NCBI GenBank assembly: GCA_037953625.1
Contig: CM075651.1
Span: 149,436,001 to 149,500,000, forward strand
Origin: Crotalaria pallida
Taxonomy: Eukaryota; Streptophyta; Magnoliopsida; Fabales; Fabaceae
DNA length: 64,000 nucleotides
Direction of reading: 5' to 3'
Notes under the pieces: model-generated
What the model was told of the DNA's origin: nothing
Seen by the model: only the letters and a program-made list of their open reading frames with translations
Databases searched by the model: none
Position numbers and translations under genes: made by a program
Shown here: piece by piece, positions 22,436 through 33,419 of the stretch
Numbering within the stretch: position 1 is the first letter of the stretch
Layout of the letters: each line of letters starts with the position of its first letter

Positions 22436-24475
22436 TCACTTAAAAGTACAAGAGTATGTGTTGCAAAGTCCAGTGTTGGCGCTATTATAAGGGAACAAAG
22501 CAACAGGGCGAGTCGTTGGAAGCTTAGGAATAGGCTTATCCATGTAAAGAAGAAACTCCACAACTTCCTCCATTGAGGGTCTCCCCTTGTTCTCATTCAA
22601 AGTGCAAAGCAAACCGATTTCAAGAACACGAATCGCCTGCTCCAAGTTGATCAATGATCCCATCCTTCTATCCACCAACCCCACTTTCTCATTAGTCTCA
22701 TGCAAGTTCCAAGCAAAATCCAATAAGTTCCTCTCTTCTTCTTTCCCTTCCTCGATTTTCCTCTCCACCCTTTTCCTTCCAGCTATTACTTCCAACACGA
22801 GGACACCGAATTCAAACACATCAGCACCACGGCACACTAATGACTCAAACTGTTTTGATTCTGCCCCTAATAGCACAAACCCAAAATCACCCAACACAGC
22901 TCTGAAACTAACATCTAAAAACACACTGCTGCATTTCAAGTTCTTGTGGGCTAGTTGCTTTGTGTGGAGGAAGCTCAATCCATCTGCTACATCTTTAATA
23001 ACCTTGAACCGCCGCGTCCATGGAAGAACACCGGCCCCAAATAGCCATTTATCTAGGCTGCCATTGTGGACAAATTCATAGACCACCATGACTTCATTGT
23101 TGTCTTGACACCAGCCTTTGACAGGAAGCAAATTCGGGTGGCGAGCTTGGCTAATGGTTTTGATCTCCTTCAACAAACGTTTCCTATCGGAGCCGTGCGT
23201 GTGGAGAAACTGAGCTGAGAATCTTTTCACTGCTACATTGCTTCCATTAGAAAGCTTTCCCCTATAGTACACGCCTCTAGAATCATCCCCAAGCAACTCC
23301 ATCTCGCTGAATGATCGAGTTGCTAAGGAAATTTCAGAGAATGAGAAGCGGCGCGGTTTGTTTGGAGGCCTTGGCCGGCTAATCTGTGCCTCCACTGATG
23401 AGTTTGATTTGGCTGCATTTCTTCTGTACTTCTTGATGAAGTAAAAACCAATGAGAGCAACAAGAGCCAATGCCACCACAGCCACAAAAATCAGAAAGCT
23501 GTGTGGAGTTTTATCCTTACTAGAATTTTTGGTAGGTTCTTCTGCTGCTGTACTATTCTGAAGTAAGATCTTACCCTGGCAAGTTTCCGATGAAGGAAAG
23601 CGAAGAAAAGCTTGGCTATTGGAAGTGAAGTTCCAAGAGAGTATGCTGTGGATTTGAGTATGGTTACCTGTGGAAGCTGAGAACCCTACAAACATGTACT
23701 CATTGAGATATGGAGAGAGATCTAATGATTCTGAAAAGATAGGCTTAGAAGGTTTAATTTCTTGATTGGCTAGTCCTAAATGAATGTCCATTCTTTTTCT
23801 AAGACCATCATAGTTGATCCATGTATAGTGGACAAGACCATCTTTAAGAGACATTCCAGAATCAGAAACATTGATAATTCTAGTAGATACTACGGTACCT
23901 AAATTGATGCCAACATGGTTGTCATTAGGATCTCCGAATTCCGGACTCATTCTTGTGTCAAACTCTATTGCCACTGCCTTGTAATCACTCTCACATGCAT
24001 CATTGAGCATTCCAAGCCATGGCCCTGGCCTTCCCACAGTGAACTCATCAGGGACTATGATGAAAGTTAAGCCACTGCCACCACCATAATCACTTTCATC
24101 AAAGGTAGTGGAATTGTTGAAGTGGAAAGAAAAGGTGGTTTCAAAAGAAGCTGGTGTCTTTGTACTTGGATCTAGCAAGCGGATTGGGAAGGAATAGATT
24201 CCTCTACCAGCTTGATGCCTTATGCCAGTGTCTTGTGATTCATTTGGGATTTGAAGGGCACCCTTTTCATTTGAGAACTTGGCACTGCCTAGAAGCTTCA
24301 CATCATGGACTAATCTTGGGTTATTGCTGAGGCTGAAATCAGGGAAGGAAAAGTGCTTTGTCACATTAATTGGTACATCAGTAGCTGAACAAACTGCAAC
24401 TTGGCATGGAAGAATTATGGATGCTAGAAGATTGATTAAAAAAACTATGCAGAAGAAATAGTGTGAGGATTCCAT
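22436..24475 (-). CDS. L-type lectin-domain receptor-like kinase, predicted pseudokinase
   Basis: One exon, 679 residues. Order: signal peptide 1-30, legume-lectin domain about 37-294, linker, transmembrane helix about 326-347, basic stop-transfer KKYRR, then a kinase-like domain about 391-645. The lectin part keeps FSFHFN, GGGSGLTFII, VAIEFDT and DPNDNHVGI, the last contributing Ca/Mn-binding residues. The kinase keeps the VAVK lysine (K417) and DFG (530-532). The Gly loop is degenerate (LLGDDSRG), the catalytic loop is HKN (510-512) instead of HRD, and the activation segment is very short, with no APE before ADVFEFG. Phosphotransfer is therefore unlikely. ATG 24475 is chosen because it begins the signal peptide; the longer frame upstream crosses a TTTCAG that looks like a 5'-UTR splice acceptor. 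Probably a plasma-membrane receptor; the ligand is unknown. Confidence 0.92.
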   Translation of the reverse strand: MESSHYFFCIVFLINLLASIILPCQVAVCSATDVPINVTKHFSFPDFSLSNNPRLVHDVKLLGSAKFSNEKGALQIPNESQDTGIRHQAGRGIYSFPIRLLDPSTKTPASFETTFSFHFNNSTTFDESDYGGGSGLTFIIVPDEFTVGRPGPWLGMLNDACESDYKAVAIEFDTRMSPEFGDPNDNHVGINLGTVVSTRIINVSDSGMSLKDGLVHYTWINYDGLRKRMDIHLGLANQEIKPSKPIFSESLDLSPYLNEYMFVGFSASTGNHTQIHSILSWNFTSNSQAFLRFPSSETCQGKILLQNSTAAEEPTKNSSKDKTPHSFLIFVAVVALALVALIGFYFIKKYRRNAAKSNSSVEAQISRPRPPNKPRRFSFSEISLATRSFSEMELLGDDSRGVYYRGKLSNGSNVAVKRFSAQFLHTHGSDRKRLLKEIKTISQARHPNLLPVKGWCQDNNEVMVVYEFVHNGSLDKWLFGAGVLPWTRRFKVIKDVADGLSFLHTKQLAHKNLKCSSVFLDVSFRAVLGDFGFVLLGAESKQFESLVCRGADVFEFGVLVLEVIAGRKRVERKIEEGKEEERNLLDFAWNLHETNEKVGLVDRRMGSLINLEQAIRVLEIGLLCTLNENKGRPSMEEVVEFLLYMDKPIPKLPTTRPVALFPYNSANTGLCNTYSCTFK

Positions 24476-25706
24476 TGATGCAACCTGAAAGCAAGATGAT
24501 AGAGGAAATATCAATAATTAAGAATGATGATATGACTGCTTCTACTGCTAATAATGCAATGATGGTAAATGTTACAGATAAATAAAGCTACGAAGATTTG
24601 TTTTTAGTAGGTACCAATGGTTAGTAAACCAAACAGAAAATTGCAAAATCTGACAAGATATATGTAGTAGATAACGAATGGATTGAAATCAGCCCAAGAG
24701 GCAAAAGGCACATGAAATTATGAGCAAATTTGAGTGAGCACATGAGAAAAACTTGCCAATTTAATGGAAAACACACCTTAATTTTTAGTTAAATATTCCC
24801 TCCCCGTGGTCTCAAATATAAAAAAAAAAAATTAATTAACTCTTGATTATTAAATACAATTATTATTAAAATAACTAACTTTATATAATGGTTGTCTTAA
24901 TTAAATTTTTTTTATTTCTCATGTTATTTTTTTTAAAGTGCCTTTATTTTTTTTAATTTAAAAAAATTAAATACACTCCGCTAATTTCTTTAACAAATAT
25001 GAAGTTAATTTCTTATCCTTGACATTGGAGGAGGGGTACTTAAAGGAGCTCTAACAAAGGTAAAAGAATTGAGCATATTTCACCTCTAAAAAATGACAAC
25101 AAAATGATTCTCTCACCCGCATATTTATGCCTTATTAATTATTATGTAAACACATGCATGCTAATGAATTAAAGGCTATAGTTCGGCTCTTACAGATAAC
25201 CGCTAGTTCACTTAGATGCATGTGTTTACATATTTAAATATAAATATCTTTGTGGAAGAATCATTTGTTGTTTTCATAGAGCTGGAATTTGCTCGATTCA
25301 TTTGCTTTGTTAGAGCTCCGTTAAGCACTCCTTTTAATCTTAAATATAAAAAAAAAAACTTATTAAGGAAATTAATTGAGTGCATTTAATTTTTTTAAAA
25401 ATTTATATAAAAAAAGGATAGTTTAAGAAAATAACATTGAGAACGAAAAAAAAATTAATTGAGACAACTATTTTATAAGAATGTTTTGGTAATGATTGAA
25501 TTTAATAATAGAGAGATAATTTACTTTTTCTTATATTTACTATCACTAATAATATTTGTTTTCTCTTGTATTTAAGATCGAGTGGAGTATTTAACTAAAA
25601 AATGAGCAAATGGGATGGTAAGGTAATACTCAAGAATACAGGCTATCAAAATGTTAACGTTCAAAATTTAGGGAAACAAAGTGTTTTTAGTCAAAACTTA
25701 AGGAGG
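24476..25706. other. Promoter side of the lectin receptor gene and repeat-rich flank
   Basis: The TTTCAG at 24481-24486 (minus-strand reading) suggests a 5'-UTR intron. Further right the DNA is AT-rich with two Stowaway-like remnants, one starting near 24798 with CCCTCCCCGTGGTCTC and one at 25328-25587. Confidence 0.5.
25328..25587. mobile_element. Degenerate Stowaway-type MITE
   Basis: The ends CTCCTTTTAATCTTAAATATA and TATTTAAGATCGAGTGGAG are inverted relatives of the CTCCCTCCG family, with AT-rich interior and TA on the right only. Confidence 0.55.
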
Positions 25707-25837
25707 GCAAAGTGTAACTTTTTTTTTGATTTACATGGGAGGTCTGGGACTAGAACCCATGACCTGGGGAGGGGGAAATCCTAAATGTCCCTGCCACCAA
25801 CTGGGCTGTCTAACATTGACAGTGCAAAGTGTAACTT
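25707..25837 (-). mobile_element. tRNA-related SINE with perfect 14 bp TSD (family A, second copy)
   Basis: GCAAAGTGTAACTT is duplicated at 25707-25720 and 25824-25837. The 103 bp between closely matches the 9557-9668 element in the same orientation, including the B-box-like GGTTCTAGTCC on the minus strand, but has a much shorter A tail. Confidence 0.88.
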
Positions 25838-25944
25838 ACTCTATTAATTATCTCACCAAATATACCCATAAAACTAATCTTTTAATAGAGCTACACCAAA
25901 ACGAAAATGACAAGTATTAGAAAGTAATATTTGTTTATGAGTAA

Positions 25945-26108
25945 ACTGTTACTTTGGTCTCTCAATTTGTACTGGACTTTCATTTTAGTGTCAAGGACTA
26001 ACGTGAAAGACTTTTTACAAAGTCAAGGACCTGCAATTTTATTAATTCCAAGTACTAAAATGAAAGTCCAGCACAAATTGAGGAATAAAGTGACAATTTT
26101 GACATTGT
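25945..26108. repeat. Hairpin MITE
   Basis: TTACTTTGGTCTCTCAATTT with GGACTTTCATTTTAGT is followed by its reverse complement (ACTAAAATGAAAGTCC and AAATTGAGGAATAAAGTGA). The arms are about 50 bp each with a short loop. Confidence 0.65.
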
Positions 26109-28894
26109 GCTAAATTCCAATGTATTTATTTTTGCATAATGCCAATTATAGGACAAAGTTGGAGTGGTTTCATTATCATCAAGAAACAAACAAATAAATA
26201 AAAAACAATAACACCAAAATTGTTAACTTGCTATGTGGGGGCATGACTGAAAGAGGTATATGAGGTGCATAATTGGTCACTGAGAATTCCGTGGTCCACT
26301 TTCGTTTTATTTTCGGCGAAGCCTATCACCAAGGACAGTCGTACCATTTTCAGTAACCCTAATGAGAACGAAATAAACCAAAATTTTAAAACACAAACTT
26401 AGATCAAGAAACACTTGTCAAAAGGAATCTTCTACGGTGTATGATATTCATATAAGAAGGTCGAAATTGAATTATTAATTGTGGAACAAAAATTAGTACC
26501 CCTCTGCCTCTTATTTTATGGTCTCTGATTGACTAATAAAATGACAAACATCAACAATTGACATTATGCCATTAGTTAAGTAAAAAAATAGTAAAAATTT
26601 ATTTGAAAATTAAAAAAAAAGGTAATTTAAATGGATGATCAATTTTCCACATATATAAATCTAAACAAATAACCACAAGGTCCTAATAAAATTAGGAGAA
26701 TGTAAATAATACTTTTAGGGCATTATTCAATATACTTAAATACAAAATTATTATTTAATTATCTTGATGAATGCCATACTTAGTTTTCTAATAGCATCTT
26801 CCTTTTTTTTTTAATTTATTCTTTAAAAATTAATCTTAATGTACTCGTTAACACTATACAATGGAGAATAAAAATTAAATAAAAATAAAATACGATCTAC
26901 CGATCTACAATTCCCAGAGAGGATACTTCCATAATTTTTCTTATAAATCAGCGACATCTTTCATGTAAATCATTTTCTTTTATTAAGGATTTTGTTATAC
27001 ATTGCTCATGCTTAAAAAATCAATATATGCTAAATTAATCTTAAAAAAATTACAAATTTGACTTGTAATACATTACTATTTTCTATACTAATTTTCCACT
27101 TTCAACTTCTTACACATTGCTCTAAGGACAATGTAGTATAACAAATCACTTTTATTAATTACAAGCTCTGTGATGCACATGATTTTATTTTTGCCAAGCA
27201 TGCTATTGTTTTTCCAAATCTTTCTCTCTTCGTTCATTTCTTAGTATTGAAGTGAACATTCTGCTAAGCAAGCTTCCTCGATTCAAACATCTGAGGGTGC
27301 AAGAGTTAATGAATCATGGTTTCGCCATCATTACGTAGAATTGTTTTACTGAGTTACTCAAATATCTTTCTGAATCTTCATATAATGGCTAGTGAACAGG
27401 TGAAGTATATCACTTCACTGGGTTAATAGAACTTTGCTACCCCATTCTTATCTTGACAATTTTAGTGTATGTTTAGTTTTGCAGTCAGTTAGCCCAAAAT
27501 CATTTTTGCTAACGCTATTAACAGTTACTTATGCTCTAACACGATTTTGGGGTCAGAATTGATTTTTTTTAATTGTAACCAAACATGCTATTAATCAATC
27601 AATGATTCTACCCAAAGTTTGTGAAATTTTGTAAGACTAGTAACAGACTAACAGGATTTTATCACGTGTAATGGAAAGGAAGGAAGGAATCATTTCACTA
27701 ACCTTGTTTGTTCGAAGGGATTTTGGGAAGAGAGAAATTGAGGTGATTTCATAAAATTAGCCTTGTTTGGTTGAGAGGAAAAAGGAGAGAAGAGAAGAGA
27801 AAAATTGTGAGGGTTCCACTCAAAATAAAATCTCTCCACTTTTGGAAAGAAAAGTGAGATAAGAAAGATAAAATGTGACAAATACCAAAATTACCCTTCT
27901 AATACATGAAAAAACCTGTTTGTCTTTTTAGGCATACTTGTCTTTTCACAAATTTATAGTTTTCTCTCTTCTCGATTTTTATCTTCAACCAAACAAAAAG
28001 AAAGAAAACTAAACTTTTATCTCTTCCCTATTTCTTCACATTTCCCCCCATACCAAACAACCACAAAATCTACTCATTTTCTCACCATAACCTCTCTTCC
28101 CTACTTCTCTCTTCCATATTTCTCTCTTCTTATTTTCTTCCCTACAACCAAACAAAACATAAAAAAGTTGTACAGTATCAATTGAAACCTTAAATCTGTA
28201 AAATTACAGAAGAAAGCCATAAGTTTCATTCTGCAATAATAGCATTTTAGCAAGTGATCAATGTCAACCATTCATGTGCACATTTTTTTAATTATAAAAT
28301 GTATTAGCCACTCATTCTAAGGTAGCAGTTGGCGTGTGAAACAGAACATCACTGAACAGAAAGAATAGAAAAAGAGAAAATACATGTTCTATGTTTGGTA
28401 GCTACAAAATAAATCAGGACAAACATGGTTAGGTTTTTGTTTTTTTTTTTTAGGATTTTAATAAGTGATCAAACATGGTGATGTTTAATAAGTGTTTAAA
28501 AATTAATACACAAATGATGTCATGCGTTACGAAAATCACATGATAGTATCCATACCACCTTAAAACACAAAACCCTTCCGATCAACATTGGGTATGGATA
28601 TGGATATAAAAAAGACTGACGCTTGTTCCTTTTTTCCGTCACTGCTAACCCTTTTCTTTTAAGAAACGGGCACTCTAAAATCCATTAAAAAAAAAATACA
28701 ATGATTTGTGTCACTTACTTCACTTGCAACTTTAATCACATTAAACTTTCAATTTTCGTTTTTCAAAAAACTTTAAATTTTCTTTATTATTTATATATTG
28801 GAAAATAATCAATTCTGTCAGTTAATCATTCAACATTGTTTAAACACTTAAATCTGGTTAACTACCCAATCACCAGTTCTGATCATATTATTAA
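26109..28894. other. Intergenic DNA with two further TIR-like elements
   Basis: No gene recognised. Two inverted-repeat elements can be seen. One, about 27468-27597, has GTATGTTTAGTTTTGCA facing TTGTAACCAAACATGC. The other, about 27757-28160, has CCTTGTTTGGTTGAGAGGAA facing TTCCCTACAACCAAACAAAA and purine-rich and pyrimidine-rich arms. Both look like non-coding MITEs. Confidence 0.5.
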
Positions 28895-29390
28895 ATAGGC
28901 TTAATTATGCCACAAGCCCTGAAGTTCGGGATACTTTTGCCGGATATAATTATTCTTTTTTTCTCAATATCTGACCCCCCAAATCTATTTCTGAGTTTGT
29001 CATATACCCCTACTATTAATTTTGATCAATTTTGCCGACATGTAACATTAAAATCCCGATCAGACGCAGAAGTTAAACAACTGATGCCCCGTGGGATAAA
29101 AATCCTTTTCTTTTAATTTAAAAAACTAAAAAATTTAATATTTTTATATTTTTAGTTAAGTAAAAAAATTTAAAAAAAAATTGAAGAGAGAGGTCGTCTA
29201 CCCTCCTACGTCTGACTAAGATTCTGATGATTCTGATGTTACATGTCACCAAAATTGGCCAGAATTGGTAGTAGGGGTATATGACTAACCCATAAATAAC
29301 TTCGAGAAGTCAAACATTAAAAAATAAAGTATAAGGATATCTAACAAAAGTACCCAAAGTTCAGGGACTTGTGACATAATTAAACCTATT
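28895..29390. mobile_element. TIR element, about 0.5 kb
   Basis: The left end ATAGGCTTAATTATGCCACAA continues through CCCTGAAGTTCGGG, and the right end is the matching inverse (GTTCAGGGACTTGTGACATAATTAAACCTAT). The arms extend about 55 bp with mismatches. The target-site duplication is ambiguous because of AT-rich flanks. Confidence 0.65.
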
Positions 29391-29578
29391 AAATATTATT
29401 CAGAGATCTAAGCAAACTAAGCAAACTAAGTAATGTTTTGCTTAGATCTCTTACTTGATTTCATTACATAATGCATTAGCTCATAACGTCATCTCCACTG
29501 TACCCTTTTAACATTCTACAGTAATTACAGTCGTGCATACTTTCATCATGGTCAGTTCAGTCTTGAAGATAAACAATA

Positions 29579-29850
29579 CTCCCTCCGATCTCGAATATAA
29601 GCAAATAAAAACATCTTATTTATGGTCTTAAATATAAGCAAAATTTAACTAACTTTCTAGTTCCAATACAATTATTCCTAAAATATCTCAACAAAGTGGT
29701 TATATCATTTAATTTTTGTTTCATTCCCAATACATCTTTTCTAAAATGGTCTATTTCTTTTGTGAACTCAAAAAAATTAAATACACTCAATTAACTTTCT
29801 TAATACTTACAAAATTAGTTATTTTGACTTATATATAAGACCGGACGGAG
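29579..29850. mobile_element. Stowaway-type MITE (TA target site)
   Basis: It begins CTCCCTCCGATC and ends GACCGGACGGAG, with TA on both sides (29577-29578 and 29851-29852). Interior AT-rich and non-coding. Confidence 0.8.
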
Positions 29851-30108
29851 TACCATCAATAGAGTTGGGGAACCAAAATTCTGAAGTAAAACCAAAATTA
29901 AGAAAATATTCAATAAAAATGACATTACAGCAACTCAAATAATAAATGAGATATTCCAGAACAAAAACTTAGGTAACACAATTGTAAATCCTGTCTCAAC
30001 AAGCTAACAAAAACTGTATCCAAAGATCCACCACTAGAAACTAGAAAGTAAACAATTCAGGCAAATGAGCGACTCAAACTAACATCAATACTCATGTTTG
30101 TTCAAAAT

Positions 30109-32011
30109 CTACTCTTCTAGTATTGTCCCCTTCTCGCTAACATAGATACCGTCAAGGAACTTCCGGATATCTTTGTTTTTAACATGGCATTTCTGTTGTA
30201 GTAAAAAAAAGGAGGAAAAAAAATTACAATCCCAATCCAAGAGAAAAGTTTAGATAATATTCAATCATGTGGGAAAAGAGAGGGAGAAAACAGCAGACCT
30301 GGTTAATGAGGGCACAAGAGCGAGAAACAAGCTCGATGTCATTTCCATCCAAAATCAACTCATCCTTGACCTTCTCAGATCGAATAACATTCACGCCATC
30401 AAGCATGTCCACTTTCCTCACCTAAGAACATAACAACCAAATACATACTTCAAAATAGTAAAAACATAATCAACTGCATTCAAGGAAAACAGCAGAAAGA
30501 AAACACATGCTAAAACAAATAAAGCAGGGAAATTTTCCAAAGTATTCCAATAAAAGCATCATCCAGCTTTACATATGCATGGTTTAAATATGTTTTTGGT
30601 CCTTGAAAATGCAGAGTTTTGATTTCAGTCCCTTTGGTTTTGGTCCTTATATTTTCCAAAATTTTGATTTTAGTCCTTATCGATGACATGGCTAACACTA
30701 GCATATGACATGTGTCACTTTAATTGCTGACATGACCAATTGTGGTGTTGAGTGTTGACACATCACTGCATATACCTGGACCAAAAGCATATTTAAGCCT
30801 ACGTATATATGTAAAAACATAGAAATAGCAATTCCACACTTGAGCCCCGAGTTATGAAAAAAATAGCAGAGAAAACGAATACAGGAAATGAAAATGCATA
30901 ACCTTCAACACTTTGACAAGCTAACAAAAACTTGTGGCCAATCAGGGAAGAAATGCAAGTAAGCAAACACAAGAACCATTGCCCAAAAAAAAATTATACA
31001 GTATATTATAGCATACTAACAAAAAGAACTCTCCTGCAAAAAAAATATACTACATTTATCTCCACAATAATTAGACTCAGGGTTCCAAAACTTAACTAAA
31101 TGACAAATAAATTAAAGAATTTTGCTACCAAGTGCAATCATTAGTGATTGTACAATGAAAAATAATACCATCTATCGGGATACAAAAATCTACATTTTAC
31201 CATGACTTCTCACTATATTTGGCTCCTTAAAGAGTGCTATAAAAGACATTTGTTAGCATTTGCTTAAATTAAATGATTCAAAATTACACATTGGATAGTA
31301 CTATATATGAAAGGGTATGCCCTGGTTCCTAGAAAGAAATAAAAAAAATTAGGAAGTCTCAATTCTTCCCCTGGAAGATAAAAATCTACATTTTCCAATG
31401 AATTTCCACTGCATTTAGCTTCTTAGCCCGAACGACACTTGTAAACATTTTCCTATATTAAAAAGTCTAACCATTTGAAATTAAATAAATAAATGCTGGT
31501 GCATTATAAGAATGTGATTAGACACCCACTGAACTATGCATCAAAAAAATGAACTCTACAATCTCAATAAACAGTGAAAGTAAAAAACAAAAAAAAAACA
31601 TCATGAAAAAGAAAAAAGAGATTTTGAAGAAATGGGCACCTTCTTTTCGCCAAGGAAATTGCGGATCTCAATAGACTTGTTGTTACTACCAATGCTAGCG
31701 TTGATTGGGAAATGAGCATAGACGAACCTCATCTTGTAACGGTAACCCTTGGTGACGCCGGTGATGAGATTCTCGACGTGGCTGAGGGCGGTGCGGATGG
31801 CGGCGGAGGTTTTCCTGGTCCCGAACCACGCATCGATCTTGAGCTTCTTCTTCCCGTTCTCGTCGGTGATGAGTTCAAAATCAAGGTTCAGATGCTTGAA
31901 ATCACGAACCAGCTTGCCACGTGGACCCTCCACCTCGATAACCTTGGCGTGCACCTTGATGCTCACGCCGTCAGGGATGTCCATTGTCTCCGAGGACAGA
32001 ATCGTCTTCAT
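30109..32011 (-). CDS. RPL9: 60S ribosomal protein L9 (uL6), three exons
   Basis: Exon 1 31640-32011, exon 2 30299-30421, exon 3 30109-30192, all phase 0, giving 192 residues, close to the plant uL6 norm of about 194. The start is MKTILSSETMDIPDGV. The two uL6 repeats are visible as VIEVEGPRGKLVRDFKHLN and VENLITGVTKGYRYKMRFVYAHFP, followed by IEIRNFLGEKKVRKVDMLDG. The end is KFLDGIYVSEKGTILEE. The protein is a core component of the cytosolic large subunit near the sarcin-ricin loop and the stalk base. The 1.2 kb first intron carries a MITE at 30581-30800. The TATA box, telo-box and site II elements upstream fit coordinated ribosomal-protein expression. All splice sites are canonical. Confidence 0.96.
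30581..30800. mobile_element. MITE inside RPL9 intron 1
   Basis: The left end GGTTTAAATATGTTTTTGGTCC and right end GGACCAAAAGCATATTTAAGCC are inverted repeats of each other. The interior has repeated 'GGTCCTTATATTTTC / AGTCCTTATCGATGACAT' blocks typical of the legume 'TTTTTGGTCC' MITEs. No coding capacity. Confidence 0.7.
31185..31480. repeat. Diverged local direct duplication in RPL9 intron 1
   Basis: The block AAAAATCTACATTTTACCATGA...TTTGGCTCCTTAAAG at about 31186-31280 recurs in diverged form at about 31379-31475. It probably arose as a tandem duplication before decay. Confidence 0.5.
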
Positions 32012-32083
32012 GATTCCTTTTCTTTTCTTTTCCCTCTGTGTTTGTGTATTCAAGTGTTGTTGTGTGTGTGAGTGTGAGGGCAA

Positions 32084-32202
32084 TTAGGGTTTTGGAAAAA
32101 GCAGAACAGAGGAGTTTATATATGTCTATGAGAAGAAGGGAGAGGGTGGTGGGTGTTGGAGAAGGATTGGCCCATTGGACCTCTCAATCAAGTGGAGGCC
32201 CA
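32084..32202 (-). promoter_or_regulatory. RPL9 promoter: site II elements, TATA box, telo-box
   Basis: Reading away from the start codon: AAACCCTAA (telo-box) at 32084-32092, a TATATAAA box at 32115-32122, and two GGCCCA site II elements at 32169-32174 and 32197-32202. This combination is established for plant cytosolic ribosomal-protein and other proliferation-linked genes, where TCP-type factors bind site II. The telo-box is probably in or beside the 5' UTR. Confidence 0.75.
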
Positions 32203-32229
32203 TTTCTATGTTACTCCTGATAAATCCTG

Positions 32230-33119
32230 AGTGTTAGATTACAAACCCCAACATATATCCCCAAACCCCAGTTTTAAACATGAAATTATCAAAATGCCCT
32301 AATTAAAAAATATTAGAATACAAACCCTAATTTATTATCCCCAAAACCCCAATTTTCTATGTTCATCTTCTTGTGTTCTTAGACCCTTAAGTTTGCTCTT
32401 CTTTAATTTCCTTCACTTGGTCTTGGGAGAGAAGGCATGAAAGTGTGTAGTTTTCCATGGATATGGAGTTGGAAATCCAATGAAGATAGGGAGAGAGCGC
32501 CACAAGTTTGAGGGAGGGAGTAATGGAGTGATTTTGACTTATTTTCTTGTTTGGGTGTTGATGATGATGAATATGATGATAATGGGGCTTGATTTTTAGG
32601 GCTTAAGTTGGTGATGATGATGCTTGTTCTTGATGGAGAATGGAGGAAATGATGATGAAGTGTGTGTTGTGTTTGTTGTTGTGTTGTGTTTTTCTTTTGT
32701 TTTTCTTCATGACTTGCATGAGAAGAAAGCAATATGTGGTTATAAGTTAATGGCTTGCCCAAGAAGCCAAAAATGAATGGTTGAGAGGGTTTAGTTCATT
32801 TTATTTTTTTTCGGGTCTCATCGTGACACTCCGTTATTTCATAAAATACTCGAGTGCTTTATATTCTTGCAAGACTGGTGCGACATTCTGGCACGCTTGG
32901 GCGTTTTCAGCACCATTTTGCCCAGAATACTCGAGTCTTTTGCCTAAGAGCAACATTTTCACTAATCGATTTTTTGATACAATACTCTCGTGTTTTTTTT
33001 TCAAAGACTCGAGTATTGCCTTTCAGATTCACTTTCTAATGCATTTTTATTTACTCTTAAGTTATTTATATACATTATATATATTCTAAACACTAAATTA
33101 CCAACTTAGCTATACTTGA
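32230..33119. other. RPL9 upstream flank with a repeat-like and an unassigned segment
   Basis: 32244-32360 holds ATCCCCAAACCCC-type blocks resembling the ends of the MULE families at 19035 and 57512, but no opposite end was found. A minus-strand frame at 32403-32762 (119 codons, Ser/His/Gln-rich) shows no recognisable domain and is not called as a gene. ACTCGAG is repeated near 32850, 32930 and 33008. Confidence 0.4.
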
Positions 33120-33330
33120 AATTAAAGCTGGTTAGATGCGTGGGACAGAGGGCTCATAGTACCTGCTAGCGCAGCTATGCAGTGGAAGGGAAGGAGCCTA
33201 AATCGTCCCCCTTCTTTTTTATTTGAAAAATAAAAAAGCAGTACAAAGAGATTAGACTCTCAGATGAGACTAAGCAGCCACCGACCGTTCCGACGCGCCC
33301 CTGACCTATTTTTTTTATTAAGACCGAAAA
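33120..33330. other. Unassigned moderately GC-rich island
   Basis: The stretch with GGGCTCATAGTACCTGCTAGC and GCAGCCACCGACCGTTCCGAC stands out in composition from the AT-rich flanks. No frame, tRNA or snRNA fold was recognised. It may be an old retroelement fragment. Confidence 0.35.
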
Positions 33331-33419
33331 CCTATCTAAAATGGAGCCTAGTTTAGGCTGTCAAACAAATGAGAAAATGGAAAATTTGAAAGATAACCAC
33401 TGGTAGGGATAGGGATGTT

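Noticed and set aside
22587..23081. 164-codon plus-strand frame opposite the lectin receptor kinase domain
   Set aside because: Shadow of the minus-strand coding sequence; no domain of its own.
31712..32087. Two long plus-strand frames opposite RPL9 exon 1
   Set aside because: They are antisense shadows of a well-supported ribosomal protein exon.
32403..32762. 119-codon minus-strand frame upstream of RPL9
   Set aside because: Low-complexity Ser/His/Gln composition, no recognisable family and near repeat-like sequence; could be real but the sequence alone does not support a gene call.
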